DNA of 64,000 bases from Aquabacterium sp. (GTDB lineage: Bacteria; Pseudomonadota; Gammaproteobacteria; Burkholderiales; Burkholderiaceae_C). The notes under the pieces were generated by a model. The model was not told the DNA's origin. It did no database searches and saw nothing but the letters and a program-made list of their open reading frames with translations. This document shows, in pieces, positions 1 through 8,474 of this stretch (within the stretch, counting starts at the first letter, position 1; each line of letters opens with the position of its first letter). The position numbers and the translations under genes are program-made. The DNA lies in contig JAHFQM010000006.1 of assembly GCA_023266355.1 (NCBI GenBank), positions 124,001 through 188,000 on the forward strand, read 5' to 3'.

Positions 1-201
1 GCTGCACCACCAATCCATGTGAAGGCTGATATTCTCGCAGCCGTTGCATTCCACCAGGCGGTATGTGCATTTTTCTTCATATATTAGGTTGTCCTCTTCG
101 TCGCCTTCTTGGTGCAGTTTTTTTGTGAGATACAGTGTTGTGTGCCACCTCTGTCCAAGGCACGCATTGCAGTGCAGCTTTATCTTTTCCGACCGACTCA
201 T
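1..201 (-). CDS. Integron-cassette ORF, DUF4145-like N-terminus (3' end beyond window)
   Basis: Seen: an ATG at 201-199 opens a minus-strand frame with no stop for 67 codons to the window edge. The product begins MSRSEKIKLHCNACLGQRWH and has two CxxC-type pairs (CNAC near residue 12, CNGC near residue 53), with a final WWC at the edge. The frame starts 14 bases after the GTTAGGT core that ends the neighbouring attC, which is normal for a cassette gene. The paired cysteines with an H-T-x-L stretch between resemble the zinc-ribbon-like start of DUF4145 proteins. That is recognition by pattern only, and the function is unknown. Base composition is clearly lower in GC than the genes right of 1640. 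Confidence 0.55.
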   Translation of the reverse strand, partial: MSRSEKIKLHCNACLGQRWHTTLYLTKKLHQEGDEEDNLIYEEKCTYRLVECNGCENISLHMDWWCS

Positions 202-214
202 TTTGAACTCCAAA

Positions 215-332
215 ACCTAACTACCAAGGTAAGCGGCGCCGGAGCACCGCAGGTGCGCAGGGTACCAACACTGGCCATAAAAATGGCGAAGCCATGGCCA
301 GTGTTGGCGTCCGCTTGACCGCCCAGTTAGGC
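215..332 (-). other. attC: attC recombination site of an integron cassette
   Basis: Read on the minus strand, the site starts with GCCTAAC (332-326, an RYYYAAC core) and ends with GTTAGGT (221-215, a GTTRRRY core). Next to the cores are L'' GGTCAAGCGG (320-311) and L' CCGCTTACC (236-228). These pair except for one extra C in L''; this single extrahelical base is the known polarity mark of attC and sets the orientation as minus. The centre holds a perfect long inverted repeat (CCAACACTGGCCA against TGGCCAGTGTTGG) with a small inner hairpin. The total of 118 bp is within the known attC size range. It lies between two minus-strand ORFs, as expected. Confidence 0.85.
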
Positions 333-381
333 GCTGGAGCGCGAAGGTACAGCGTGTGTAGTACGGCTTACGAAGCATGAC

Positions 382-831
382 TCACTTGGCGATGACGTGA
401 AAGTGGAAGTATGCAACGTGTTGCAGAGCTGGCCCGTTGCTAACAAACCGATAGTTTGAGTAACCTGCTTTAGCCACGTGAGATTTTGCGAGCGCCAAGC
501 AATCCAAGAGGTACGGAGCATCTTCTGCCTGCAGTTCCATGATGTTACGAGCGTCTCGCTTAGGAAAGTAAGCAACGTGATAGCGGCCCTCGGGGCGCCA
601 GTGCTGAATTCCGATGCATTTCTGTGATTCGACAACCTTGCCTGGAATGGCGTTTGGTGCTAGCTGAATGCCCGCGGAAAAAAGGAGTGCTGCGATATCT
701 GCTTTGGCGTAGCAGTCGCCATCGCAAGGAGAGGGAGAAATAACTGAGCGCTCGATGGTTCGCGAGAACAGTGCGCCTCCTAGCAACAAGCCGATGCAGA
801 AGATAAAACTAGCAATCAAGTACTTCTTCAT
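382..831 (-). CDS. Membrane-anchored HIT-like protein, integron cassette gene
   Basis: A 149-residue product. The start at 831 (MKKYLIASFIFCIGLLLGG) is preferred over an ATG at 870 because it gives a clean N-terminal membrane segment at about residues 4-24 and lies 28 bases inside the cassette core GTTAGGC (865-859). The rest reads like a histidine-triad hydrolase: YHVAYFPKRD in the middle, NYRFVSNGP near residue 127, and a C-terminal motif YFHFHVI in the place of HxHxHxx. The first His of the triad is Tyr, while the middle (nucleophile) and last His remain. The family hydrolyses or transfers nucleotidyl groups; the substrate here is unknown. No other gene shares its cassette. A CDP-diacylglycerol pyrophosphatase (Cdh)-like role is another possibility because of the anchor. 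Confidence 0.6.
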   Translation of the reverse strand: MKKYLIASFIFCIGLLLGGALFSRTIERSVISPSPCDGDCYAKADIAALLFSAGIQLAPNAIPGKVVESQKCIGIQHWRPEGRYHVAYFPKRDARNIMELQAEDAPYLLDCLALAKSHVAKAGYSNYRFVSNGPALQHVAYFHFHVIAK

Positions 832-858
832 ACAGCTTCTGGTTGCCTCAAGCGGGGG

Positions 859-913
859 GCCTAACTGCAATTAGATCAACCGGTCACATCGCCGCATGTT
901 GGTCTAATCAACC
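859..913 (-). other. attI-like (or degenerate attC) recombination site
   Basis: The core GTTAGGC (865-859 on minus) bounds the HIT cassette on its 5' side. Behind it lies a 9/10 inverted repeat (TTAGATCAAC at 871-880 against GTTGGTCTAA at 898-907) and a 7-bp direct repeat ATCAACC (875-881 and 907-913). I see no second core at the distance expected for attC. A single core with upstream repeats fits attI better. If it is attI, an intI gene should lie divergently at higher coordinates, and none is found up to parE. Confidence 0.5.
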
Positions 914-1640
914 CGCACCCGCGGGGGCAAATGAACGCAAGTATTTGATTGGCAACGGTTTTCCACGCTTGGCCGTCAGGCCGCGGTAGTTTTGTCCCGC
1001 CCTAAAACCAGCCGTACACCCAGCGTCACGGCCCGCCACCGTCTCACAGCCCGCCGTCGCCCAAGCATCCCGCCCCAGCACCCAAGCACACGCTCCCATG
1101 CCCCGCCCCCAAGTGTTTGTATTTGTATCGTCCTCACTATAACGAGGACGGTTGACACTTCCAAGTCGCGCACGGGCGCTCTCGCGCCAGCCAGTTCGCC
1201 CGGCGTGCCGAGCAAAAAGCCTTGTGCGCCGCCCCCATTGCCTCGCCCGCCGCATTCGGCTTGCGGGTGCAGCGCCACCGGAGCTTGCGCGCAAGCCACG
1301 CCGGGTCGCGCACCGCTCGCTGGCAGCCATGCGGCGCCGAGTTTGAGCGGGCTGTCGGCCGCAAAGCTCGGTGTGTCGCCCACCGTGCTGCGTGCGTCAG
1401 CCGTTTTCGGCGGCGCGCCGTGCGCAAAGGCGCCGGCGTTCCAGTCGCAAGGTGGGGTGCGCCGAGCGATGGGGTCGGCGCGCCAGGCATAACGGGGCAA
1501 CGGTCGCCCCAACTGGGTGGCATGCGAAGTGGTTGAACTCGGCACACCGCTCCAAACCAGCGACGCGCCGCTCAGGGCGTGCGGCGCGCCCAGGCGATGG
1601 CGTTCCTCATGTTCCAAAAGGCCTGACTAGAATCGCGCCC
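914..1640. other. About 730 bp with no convincing gene
   Basis: Several overlapping ORFs exist on both strands, but all are arginine/proline/alanine-rich with no recognisable family, as expected for random frames in high-GC DNA. A 63-codon minus frame (1099-908) follows the promoter at 1136-1164, with a G-rich stretch before its ATG; I cannot support it as a gene. A perfect 14-bp palindrome GCTTGCGCGCAAGC lies at 1283-1296. There is no integrase-like sequence. A TAGAAT hexamer at 1628-1633, 7 bp before the parE ATG, could be a -10 box for a near-leaderless parE transcript, but no good -35 box is seen. Confidence 0.5.
1129..1164 (-). promoter_or_regulatory. Sigma70-type promoter with overlapping palindromic operator, facing the cassettes
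   Basis: Read on minus: -35 TTGGAA (1164-1159), a 17-bp spacer, then -10 TATAGT (1141-1136). A perfect dyad CGTCCTC-N8-GAGGACG covers 1129-1150, so it spans the -10 box, the usual layout of a repressor site. Transcription would run toward the attI-like site and the HIT cassette, like the cassette promoter (Pc) of integrons. This is a motif match only. Confidence 0.45.
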
Positions 1641-3647
1641 ATGGCCACCCCCGCACCCACCGCTTCCTCTTCCGCACCTTCGGCCGCTTACGGCGAAGGT
1701 TCCATCCGCGTCCTCAAGGGCCTGGAGCCCGTCAAGCAGCGTCCGGGCATGTACACCCGCACGGACAACCCGCTGCACATCGTCCAGGAAGTCATCGACA
1801 ACGCCGCCGACGAGGCCCTGGCAGGCTTCGGCAAGCGCATTGGCCTCACCTTGCACGCCGATGGCTCCATCAGCGTGGAGGACGATGGCCGGGGCATCCC
1901 CTTCGGCCTGCACCCGGAAGAAGGCGTCAGCGTGGTGGAGATCGTCTTCACCCGCCTGCACGCCGGTGGCAAGTTCGACAAGGGCTCGGGCGGGGCCTAC
2001 AGCTTCTCGGGCGGCTTGCACGGCGTGGGCGTGAGCGTGACCAACGCGCTGTCCACCCGCTTGCAAGTCACGGTGTGCCGCGACAAGCAGGTCGCCACCC
2101 TGGCCTTCAGCGGCGGTGACGTCATCGAGCCGGTGGCCGTGCGGCCGGCCGCGTCCGGTGACCGCAAGCAGGGCACCACGGTGCGCGTGTGGCCCGACGC
2201 CAAGTACTTCGAGAGCGCCGATTTGCCCCGCAGCGAGCTGGTGCACATGCTGCGCAGCAAGGCCGTGCTGATGCCGGGCGTGACGATCACGCTGACGGTG
2301 GAAAAAGCCGGCAAAGACGCCGAGGTGCTGACCTGGCTCTACAAGGGCGGCCTGCGCGATTACCTCTCGCAGTCGCTCAACGCCGAGCCGGTGATCCCGC
2401 TGTTCGAAGGCGAGCAGTACGCCGGCAGCAGCGAAAGCGAAAACTTCGCCGAGGGCGAGGGCGCCGCCTGGTGCGTGGCCTTCACCGAAGACGGCGCGCC
2501 CATGCGCGAGAGCTACGTCAACCTCATCCCCACGGTGGCCGGCGGCACGCACGAGGCGGGCTTGAAGGACGGCCTGTTCCAGGCGATCAAGGGCTTCATC
2601 GAGATGCACGCGCTCACGCCCAAGGGCGTCAAGCTGATGCCCGATGACGTGTTCAGCCGCGCCAGCTTCGTGCTGAGCGCCAAGGTGCTGGACCCGCAGT
2701 TCCAGGGCCAGACGAAAGAGCGCCTGAACAGCCGCGACGCCGTGCGCCTGGTGGGCACCTTCGTGAAGCCCGCGCTGGAGCTGTGGCTCAACCAGCACGT
2801 GGACCACGGCAAGAAGCTGGCCGAGCTGGTCATCAAGCAGGCGCAGGCCCGCCAACGCGCAGGGCAGAAGGTCGAGAAGAAGAAGGGCTCCGGCGTGGCC
2901 GTGCTGCCCGGCAAGCTGACCGATTGCGAAAGCCGCGACCTCAGCCTCAACGAAGTGTTCCTGGTCGAGGGCGATTCGGCCGGCGGCAGCGCCAAGATGG
3001 GCCGCAACAAGGAGACCCAGGCCATCCTGCCCCTGCGCGGCAAGGTGCTCAACGCCTGGGAGGTCGAGCGCGACCTGCTGTTCAAGAACAACGAAATCCA
3101 CGACATTTCGGTGGCCATCGGCGTGGACCCGCACGGCCCGAACGACTCGCCCGATTTGAGCGGCCTGCGCTACGGCAAGGTCTGCATCCTGTCGGACGCC
3201 GACGTGGACGGCTCGCACATCCAGGTGCTGCTGCTCACGCTGTTCTTCCGCCACTTCCCCAAGCTGATCGAGGCCGGGCACATCCACATCGCCCGCCCGC
3301 CGCTGTACCGGGTGGACGCGCCGGCCCGTGGCAAGAAGCCGGCGGCCAAGCTCTACGCGCTGGACGAGGGCGAGCTCACCGCCATCCTCGACAAGCTGCG
3401 CAAGGAAGGTTGCCGCGAAGGCGCCTGGAGCATCAGCCGCTTCAAGGGCCTGGGCGAGATGAACGCCGAGCAGCTGTGGGACACCACGCTGAACCCCGAC
3501 ACCCGCCGCCTGCTGCCCGTGGCCTATGGCGAGCCGGGTTTCGACCTGACCGAGACCTCCTTCAACAAGCTGATGGGCAAGGGCGAAGCCGCTTCGCGCC
3601 GCGAGCTGATGGAGTTGCACGGCGACGAGGTCGAGATCGACGTGTGA
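1641..3647 (+). CDS. parE: DNA topoisomerase IV subunit B
   Basis: A 668-residue ATPase subunit of topoisomerase IV, which separates linked daughter chromosomes together with ParC (encoded at 13307 in the same direction). GHKL ATPase motifs are visible: EVIDNAADEA near residue 50, DDGRGIPFG near 83, GGLHGVGVSVTNALS near 125. The TOPRIM part has EGDSAGGSAK near 442 and DADVDGSH near 520 (metal-binding DxD), then the SRFKGLGEM stretch. The length and the lack of the long GyrB insertion point to ParE rather than GyrB. The open frame continues upstream to 1371, but the ATG at 1641 gives the normal family N-terminus. parE and parC are about 9.7 kb apart here. Confidence 0.95.
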   Translation: MATPAPTASSSAPSAAYGEGSIRVLKGLEPVKQRPGMYTRTDNPLHIVQEVIDNAADEALAGFGKRIGLTLHADGSISVEDDGRGIPFGLHPEEGVSVVEIVFTRLHAGGKFDKGSGGAYSFSGGLHGVGVSVTNALSTRLQVTVCRDKQVATLAFSGGDVIEPVAVRPAASGDRKQGTTVRVWPDAKYFESADLPRSELVHMLRSKAVLMPGVTITLTVEKAGKDAEVLTWLYKGGLRDYLSQSLNAEPVIPLFEGEQYAGSSESENFAEGEGAAWCVAFTEDGAPMRESYVNLIPTVAGGTHEAGLKDGLFQAIKGFIEMHALTPKGVKLMPDDVFSRASFVLSAKVLDPQFQGQTKERLNSRDAVRLVGTFVKPALELWLNQHVDHGKKLAELVIKQAQARQRAGQKVEKKKGSGVAVLPGKLTDCESRDLSLNEVFLVEGDSAGGSAKMGRNKETQAILPLRGKVLNAWEVERDLLFKNNEIHDISVAIGVDPHGPNDSPDLSGLRYGKVCILSDADVDGSHIQVLLLTLFFRHFPKLIEAGHIHIARPPLYRVDAPARGKKPAAKLYALDEGELTAILDKLRKEGCREGAWSISRFKGLGEMNAEQLWDTTLNPDTRRLLPVAYGEPGFDLTETSFNKLMGKGEAASRRELMELHGDEVEIDV

Positions 3648-3686
3648 CGCGGCCATGGGCCTGGCAGCGTCACGTTGCGTCACGTT

Positions 3687-3715
3687 TTGCGCGGCACGGT
3701 GCGTTTTGTTAGCAT
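3687..3715 (+). promoter_or_regulatory. Possible sigma70 promoter for the 3734-5036 gene set
   Basis: TTGCGC (3687-3692), a 17-bp spacer, then TAGCAT (3710-3715), placed 18 bp before the ATG at 3734. Each box matches consensus at four of six positions. A near-repeat of CGTCACGTT lies just upstream (about 3669-3687). Confidence 0.35.
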
Positions 3716-3733
3716 GGGCCGCACGTCCATCGA

Positions 3734-4060
3734 ATGGAATTTGTCATGCAGGTTGAACAGCAGCAGGCACGCCTCGACAAACTGGCGCACGACGAGGAAA
3801 TCCGGTCCTTCCATGGCTACGTGTATGCCCAGCTCCAGTCGCCGCGCAAAGACGAAATCCTGCGGCGTGCGGCCGAACGCATCGATCTGTGGCAGCGCAA
3901 CAAGCTGTGCAGCAGCTACTACATCCGCTTCTGGTCATCGGTGGTGAAAGCCGGTGACAGCGAGACCTTCAAGGCCAAGGTGTTGAACGCCCCGAAGCGG
4001 CGTGCTGACGCCATGATGCAGAACACGCCGTTCTCTTTCCTGATGCGAGAGCGCAGTTGA
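3734..4060 (+). CDS. Hypothetical protein, first gene of an overlapping three-gene set
   Basis: A 108-residue soluble, charged, mostly helical-looking protein (MEFVMQVEQQQARLDKLAHD at the start). No signal peptide, membrane segment or known motif is visible. An internal ATG at 3746 is an alternative start, and neither has a strong ribosome site. Its stop overlaps the TTG start of the next gene (TTGA at 4057-4060), so the two are probably translationally coupled. With a nucleotidyltransferase-like partner it may be the small component of a toxin-antitoxin or defence-like pair. That is inference from layout; the sequence alone does not show a function. Confidence 0.65.
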   Translation: MEFVMQVEQQQARLDKLAHDEEIRSFHGYVYAQLQSPRKDEILRRAAERIDLWQRNKLCSSYYIRFWSSVVKAGDSETFKAKVLNAPKRRADAMMQNTPFSFLMRERS

Positions 4061-4584
4061 ACCGCTTGCAGTTGCATGCGCTCTTGCGCGAAGCAAAGGC
4101 GCTGAGTGGACACGGTGAGTTTGTGATCGTCGGTTCCCTGGCCATCTTGGGGGCTGTCAGTGAGCCGCCCGATGCCATGGTCATGTCTGTTGACGTGGAC
4201 ACCTACATGAAGGCGGATCCCGGGCGCACTGGGGAGCTCTGCGAGGCCCTGGGGCAGGGCTCGCCTTTTGAAGACGAGTTTGGGTACTACCTTGACCCTG
4301 TTTCACCCAAATTGCCTTCGTTCCCGGAGGGTTGGCAAGATCGCCTCCTGCTGGTTGATTTTGGCGATGTGCGGGCGTTCTTTGTGGCGCCCAACGACGT
4401 GGCCGTGTCCAAGTACATCCGGGGTGATGCGCGTGACATGCGGTGGTTGCGCGCCGGCTTGATGCGTGGCCTTCTGAACCTGGATGTCATTGAGCGGATG
4501 GTGGGCAGTGCGCCGACCTTGGGCAATGAGCTGCAGGCGGCCAGAAAGCGCATGACCGGCCACAGAAAGAGACTGAAACTCTGA
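4057..4584 (+). CDS. DUF6036-type nucleotidyltransferase-like protein
   Basis: 175 residues, starting at a TTG codon inside the stop of the previous gene. Features typical of DUF6036 proteins (nucleotidyltransferase-fold, related to AbiEii-type enzymes) are present: FVIVGSLAILGA near residue 22, the SVDVDTYM acidic strand near 45 with two Asp that could bind metal, LGQGSPFEDEFGYYLD in the middle, and a VAVSKYIRGDARDMRW stretch that resembles the conserved K-x-x-R-x-K-D region. No closer ATG fits before residue about 40, so the TTG start is accepted. Its stop shares one base with the ATG of the next gene (4584). Such proteins are often encoded next to small partner genes, but the substrate is unknown. 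Confidence 0.7.
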   Translation: MNRLQLHALLREAKALSGHGEFVIVGSLAILGAVSEPPDAMVMSVDVDTYMKADPGRTGELCEALGQGSPFEDEFGYYLDPVSPKLPSFPEGWQDRLLLVDFGDVRAFFVAPNDVAVSKYIRGDARDMRWLRAGLMRGLLNLDVIERMVGSAPTLGNELQAARKRMTGHRKRLKL

Positions 4585-5036
4585 TGCATGAACCACAGGG
4601 TCGAACAACCCCGGATGCTGAAGACGCCCTGTGGCGCATGAGCCTGTCGGGCTCGGAGCTGGCGCGCATCACCCGGGAGGGCGATGACCTCGTGCTGGTG
4701 TTCGCCGTGGCCCAGGTGCGACCCGAGCAGGTTCAGCGCTTTGGCCAGGGCGACGACACGGCTTACCTGGCCGGTGTGGTGTGGCGCTTGCTGGGTGCCA
4801 CGGCGGTGGGCGCCGAGCCCGCGCCCGAGGGCCTGTGGGGCCGTTTGGCCGACAGCGAACTTTGCGTGGACGGCGAGGGGCGGGCCCGTGTGGCTTTCGC
4901 CTTGCCGGGCACGCTGGCCGGGCCGCTGACACTGACCCTGCGCAGCGCCCAGGGCGCCGAGTGGACGCTGCAGGCACAGGGCCTGGAGGCGGTGCTGCCC
5001 GATGCAGGCGTGCCCCGGCCGTCCCTGGCCTGCTGA
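4584..5036 (+). CDS. Hypothetical protein, third gene of the overlapping set
   Basis: 150 residues, beginning at an ATG that overlaps the stop of the DUF6036 gene by one base (TGATG). The sequence has a beta-rich look (alternating hydrophobic stretches such as DDLVLVFAVAQV near residue 34 and the LTLTLRS region near 125), no signal peptide and no cysteine cluster. I do not recognise the family. The strict overlaps through 3734-5036 suggest co-translation of all three products, or a conserved housekeeping set that happens to be packed. Confidence 0.65.
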   Translation: MHEPQGRTTPDAEDALWRMSLSGSELARITREGDDLVLVFAVAQVRPEQVQRFGQGDDTAYLAGVVWRLLGATAVGAEPAPEGLWGRLADSELCVDGEGRARVAFALPGTLAGPLTLTLRSAQGAEWTLQAQGLEAVLPDAGVPRPSLAC

Positions 5037-5042
5037 ACCGGA

Positions 5043-5056
5043 GCCTCCGGGGAGGC
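5043..5056. terminator. Short hairpin between convergent genes
   Basis: GCCTCC-GG-GGAGGC, a perfect 6-bp inverted repeat in the 24-bp gap between two convergent genes. It has no T-run on either side, so a terminator role is only suggested by position. Confidence 0.25.
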
Positions 5057-5060
5057 CCGC

Positions 5061-5972
5061 TCAGGTCGGCTGCACCGCGTACCAGACTTCGAAGTGGTTG
5101 TGGCGCACCTTGGCGCACATGGCGGCCGGCAGGGTGAGGGCCACCGGCGCCGGTTGGATGACGCTGTCCACGGCGCTGCGCACGCGCGCCAGCACGGCCT
5201 CGTCCACGCGGTCGGCGCAGTAGCGCAGGTCGTTGCGGGCCGGCGCGCGCTGGTTGCCCACCAGCTCGATGCCCGGCACGATCAGGCCGGCATCGCGCAG
5301 GGCCTTCTGGGCCGCGGTGGCCACGGGGCGGTCGGCTTCCCGGCCGATTTGCAGGTACACGCGGGCGGGCAGGGCGGTCTGGTCCAGGGCCTTGAGCAGC
5401 GGTGTGGGCGCGGCGGTGGCTGGTGCGGTGGTCGCGTCGGTGGTGTCGGGCCGGCGGATGGCGGCGATGCGGGCGCTGTCCATGTAGGCCAGGATGGCGT
5501 TGGCGTTGCCTTGCTCGGCCGGTGTGGCGTTCGGGCTCTGACCCTTGACCACGGTGTTCTGCACCAGCAGCAGCACGGGCTTGGCGATGCGGTCGTTCAC
5601 GGCCTTGTCCACCAGCAGGGCATCGAGCAGGATGATGGCCATGTCGGCCTCGGTGCGGTTGTCCGAGGTGAGCATGGGGCCGAGCTTGAGCACGGTTTCC
5701 ATGTCGGTGCGCGAGCGCTCGGCCGCTTGCCGCTGGGCGATCTCTTCGCGGTTGAGGAAGTTGCGCAGCTCGGTGTAGCCCGTGGCCGTGACGCCCGCCA
5801 GCACGGTGGTGAGCAGCCAGAACCCCGTCTTCGACTCGAAGAAGCTGGAGATGCGCGCCAGCAAGCCCGGTGGGGCCTGCTTGCCCCCCAGGGCCGTCAG
5901 CTCACGGCGCACTTCGTCGCGGAACAGCTCTTCGTCTCGGATGGCCTGGCGCTGGGCGTCGGTCAAGGGCAT
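5061..5972 (-). CDS. Single-span membrane protein of unknown function
   Basis: 303 residues. The N-terminal 45 residues are charged (MPLTDAQRQAIRDEELFRDE), followed by one probable membrane segment at about 50-67 (FWLLTTVLAGVTATGY), a helical stretch with a low-complexity TTDATTAPATAAPTP linker near 190, and a C-terminal alpha/beta-looking domain (RVYLQIGREADRPVAT through the region near 215-285). The C-terminal part resembles the small repeated alpha/beta folds found in LytR-C or SPOR-like modules, but I cannot assign it. It converges with 4584-5036 and lies upstream of nothing obvious, so it is probably a single gene. Confidence 0.7.
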   Translation of the reverse strand: MPLTDAQRQAIRDEELFRDEVRRELTALGGKQAPPGLLARISSFFESKTGFWLLTTVLAGVTATGYTELRNFLNREEIAQRQAAERSRTDMETVLKLGPMLTSDNRTEADMAIILLDALLVDKAVNDRIAKPVLLLVQNTVVKGQSPNATPAEQGNANAILAYMDSARIAAIRRPDTTDATTAPATAAPTPLLKALDQTALPARVYLQIGREADRPVATAAQKALRDAGLIVPGIELVGNQRAPARNDLRYCADRVDEAVLARVRSAVDSVIQPAPVALTLPAAMCAKVRHNHFEVWYAVQPT

Positions 5973-6058
5973 GGCGGCTTCCTGTTTGGGGGGAGGCGGC
6001 CATCATGCCCAGGGGCGGGATGCTTGGGCATCCCTAGAGGCGAAGCCGGGGGCGCAGC

Positions 6059-6670
6059 TCAGCGCCGCACCAGCGGCACCACCAGCTCGTGCGAGATGTT
6101 CGGGTGCTGCACCTGGGCATAAGGCGGCTTGGGCCAGTCCCACTGCGTGGCGGGGAAGAGGGCGCGCATGGCGTTGATGTCGCAGTGGTAGGGCGGGCCT
6201 TCGATCAGGCCTTCCTGCGTGGCCCCGGGCCGCACCATCTGCATGAACAGCGCGAACAGCGTGCCGCCGGGCTTCAGCCAGCGCTGCAGTTGCGCGGCGT
6301 AGGCCGTCCAGTGGTCGGGGTGGATGGCGCACAGGCAGGTTTGTTCGTAGATGGCGTCCAGCGGGGCGTCGGGCTGCCAGGTCAGCACGTCGGCGCGCTC
6401 GATGCGGGCCGTCAGGTGCTGCGAGGCCAGCAGCGCCCGCGAGCGCTCGACCGCCGCCTCGGTGTAGTCGATGCCGATGACGTCGAAGCCACGGCGGGCC
6501 AGTTCGGCCACCTCCCAGCCGCCACCGCAGCCGGGCACGGCGATGCGGCAGGGTGCCAGGGCGCCGCTGTCCAGCCAGGCCAGCAGTTGCGGGCTGGGGG
6601 CGCCGCGGTCCCAGCGGGTTTCCTGTTTGTCGAAGCGTTCTTGCCAGAAGGCGGAGGTGGGGCCGGACAT
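6059..6670 (-). CDS. SAM-dependent methyltransferase, thiopurine methyltransferase family
   Basis: 203 residues from the ATG at 6670 ([13 protein letters not shown]); an upstream ATG at 6691 is possible. The start [16 protein letters not shown] and the glycine-rich SAM motif I ([24 protein letters not shown], near residue 45-68) match the TPMT family (PF05724). Motif [11 protein letters not shown] near 138 fits the later strand region. Members methylate sulfur, selenium, tellurium or halide substrates; which one applies here is not readable from the sequence. It is divergent from the ABC transporter genes at 6775. Confidence 0.8.
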   Translation of the reverse strand: MSGPTSAFWQERFDKQETRWDRGAPSPQLLAWLDSGALAPCRIAVPGCGGGWEVAELARRGFDVIGIDYTEAAVERSRALLASQHLTARIERADVLTWQPDAPLDAIYEQTCLCAIHPDHWTAYAAQLQRWLKPGGTLFALFMQMVRPGATQEGLIEGPPYHCDINAMRALFPATQWDWPKPPYAQVQHPNISHELVVPLVRR

Positions 6671-6774
6671 GGGTTGGCGCCTTGGGGACAAGGCCTTGCA
6701 TCGGGACGTTCAGTCTAGCGCGCTGGTATGCTGGGTTTTCCGCCTGACAGGCCTTTCCCGCTGCACTGGAGCCC

Positions 6775-7697
<923 letters not shown>

Positions 7698-7701
<4 letters not shown>

Positions 7702-8465
7702 GCTTGAACATCCACGCCATCCGCGCCATCTATGCCTTCGAGATGGCGCGCACGCGGCGCACGCTGATGCAGAGCATCGTCTCGCCGGTCATCTCCACCT
7801 CGCTGTATTTCGTGGTGTTCGGCGCGGCCATCGGCTCGCGCATCCAGCAGGTCGATGGCGTGGCCTATGGCGCCTTCATCGTGCCGGGCCTGATCATGCT
7901 GTCGCTGCTGACGCAGAGCATCTCGAACGCGTCCTTCGGCATCTACTTCCCCAAGTTCACGGGGACGATCTACGAGCTGCTGTCGGCGCCGGTGTCGCCG
8001 CTGGAGATCGTGCTGAGCTATGTGGGCGCGGCGGCCACCAAGTCCATGGTGCTGGGCCTGATCATCCTGGCCACGGCGGGCTTCTTCGTGCCGCTGCACA
8101 TCGAGCACCCGCTGTGGATGCTGCTCTTCCTGGTGCTGACCTCGGTGACCTTCAGCCTGGTGGGCTTCATCATCGGGCTGTGGGCCGACAACTTCGAGAA
8201 GCTGCAGGTGGTGCCCTTGCTCATCGTCACGCCGCTGACCTTCCTGGGCGGCAGCTTCTACTCCATCAAGATGCTGCCGGCGTTCTGGCAAACGGTTTCG
8301 CTGTTCAACCCGGTGGTCTACCTGGTGAGCGGCTTCCGCTGGTGCTTCCTGGGCCAGGCCGACGTGGACGTGGGCACCAGCCTGGGCATGACGCTGGCCT
8401 TCATGCTGGCCTCGCTGGCCGTGGTGGGCTGGATCTTCAAGACGGGCTGGCGTTTGAAGCGCTGA
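7698..8465 (+). CDS. yadH: ABC-2 exporter permease, YadH-like
   Basis: 255 residues with about six hydrophobic segments and the ABC-2 family signature region ([13 protein letters not shown] near 215). The N-terminus carries [26 protein letters not shown] as in YadH/NodJ-type permeases. It overlaps the ATPase gene by four bases. No third subunit is nearby, so it probably works as a dimer with two ATPase copies. It ends 10 bp before a convergent gene. Confidence 0.88.
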
Positions 8466-8474
8466 GCGGCTGTC

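Noticed and set aside
1283..1296. Perfect palindrome GCTTGCGCGCAAGC
   Set aside because: Isolated, no gene start nearby; palindromes of this size made of GC steps occur by chance in such DNA.
992..1492. Possible integrase or other gene next to the attI-like site
   Set aside because: The frame is Arg/Pro/Ser-rich and lacks any tyrosine recombinase motif (no RHRY set, no IntI patch).
1572..3683. 703-codon open frame on the strand opposite parE
   Set aside because: Composition (His/Gln/Leu/Val repeats) is the mirror of high-GC codon bias; parE on the other strand has all family motifs.
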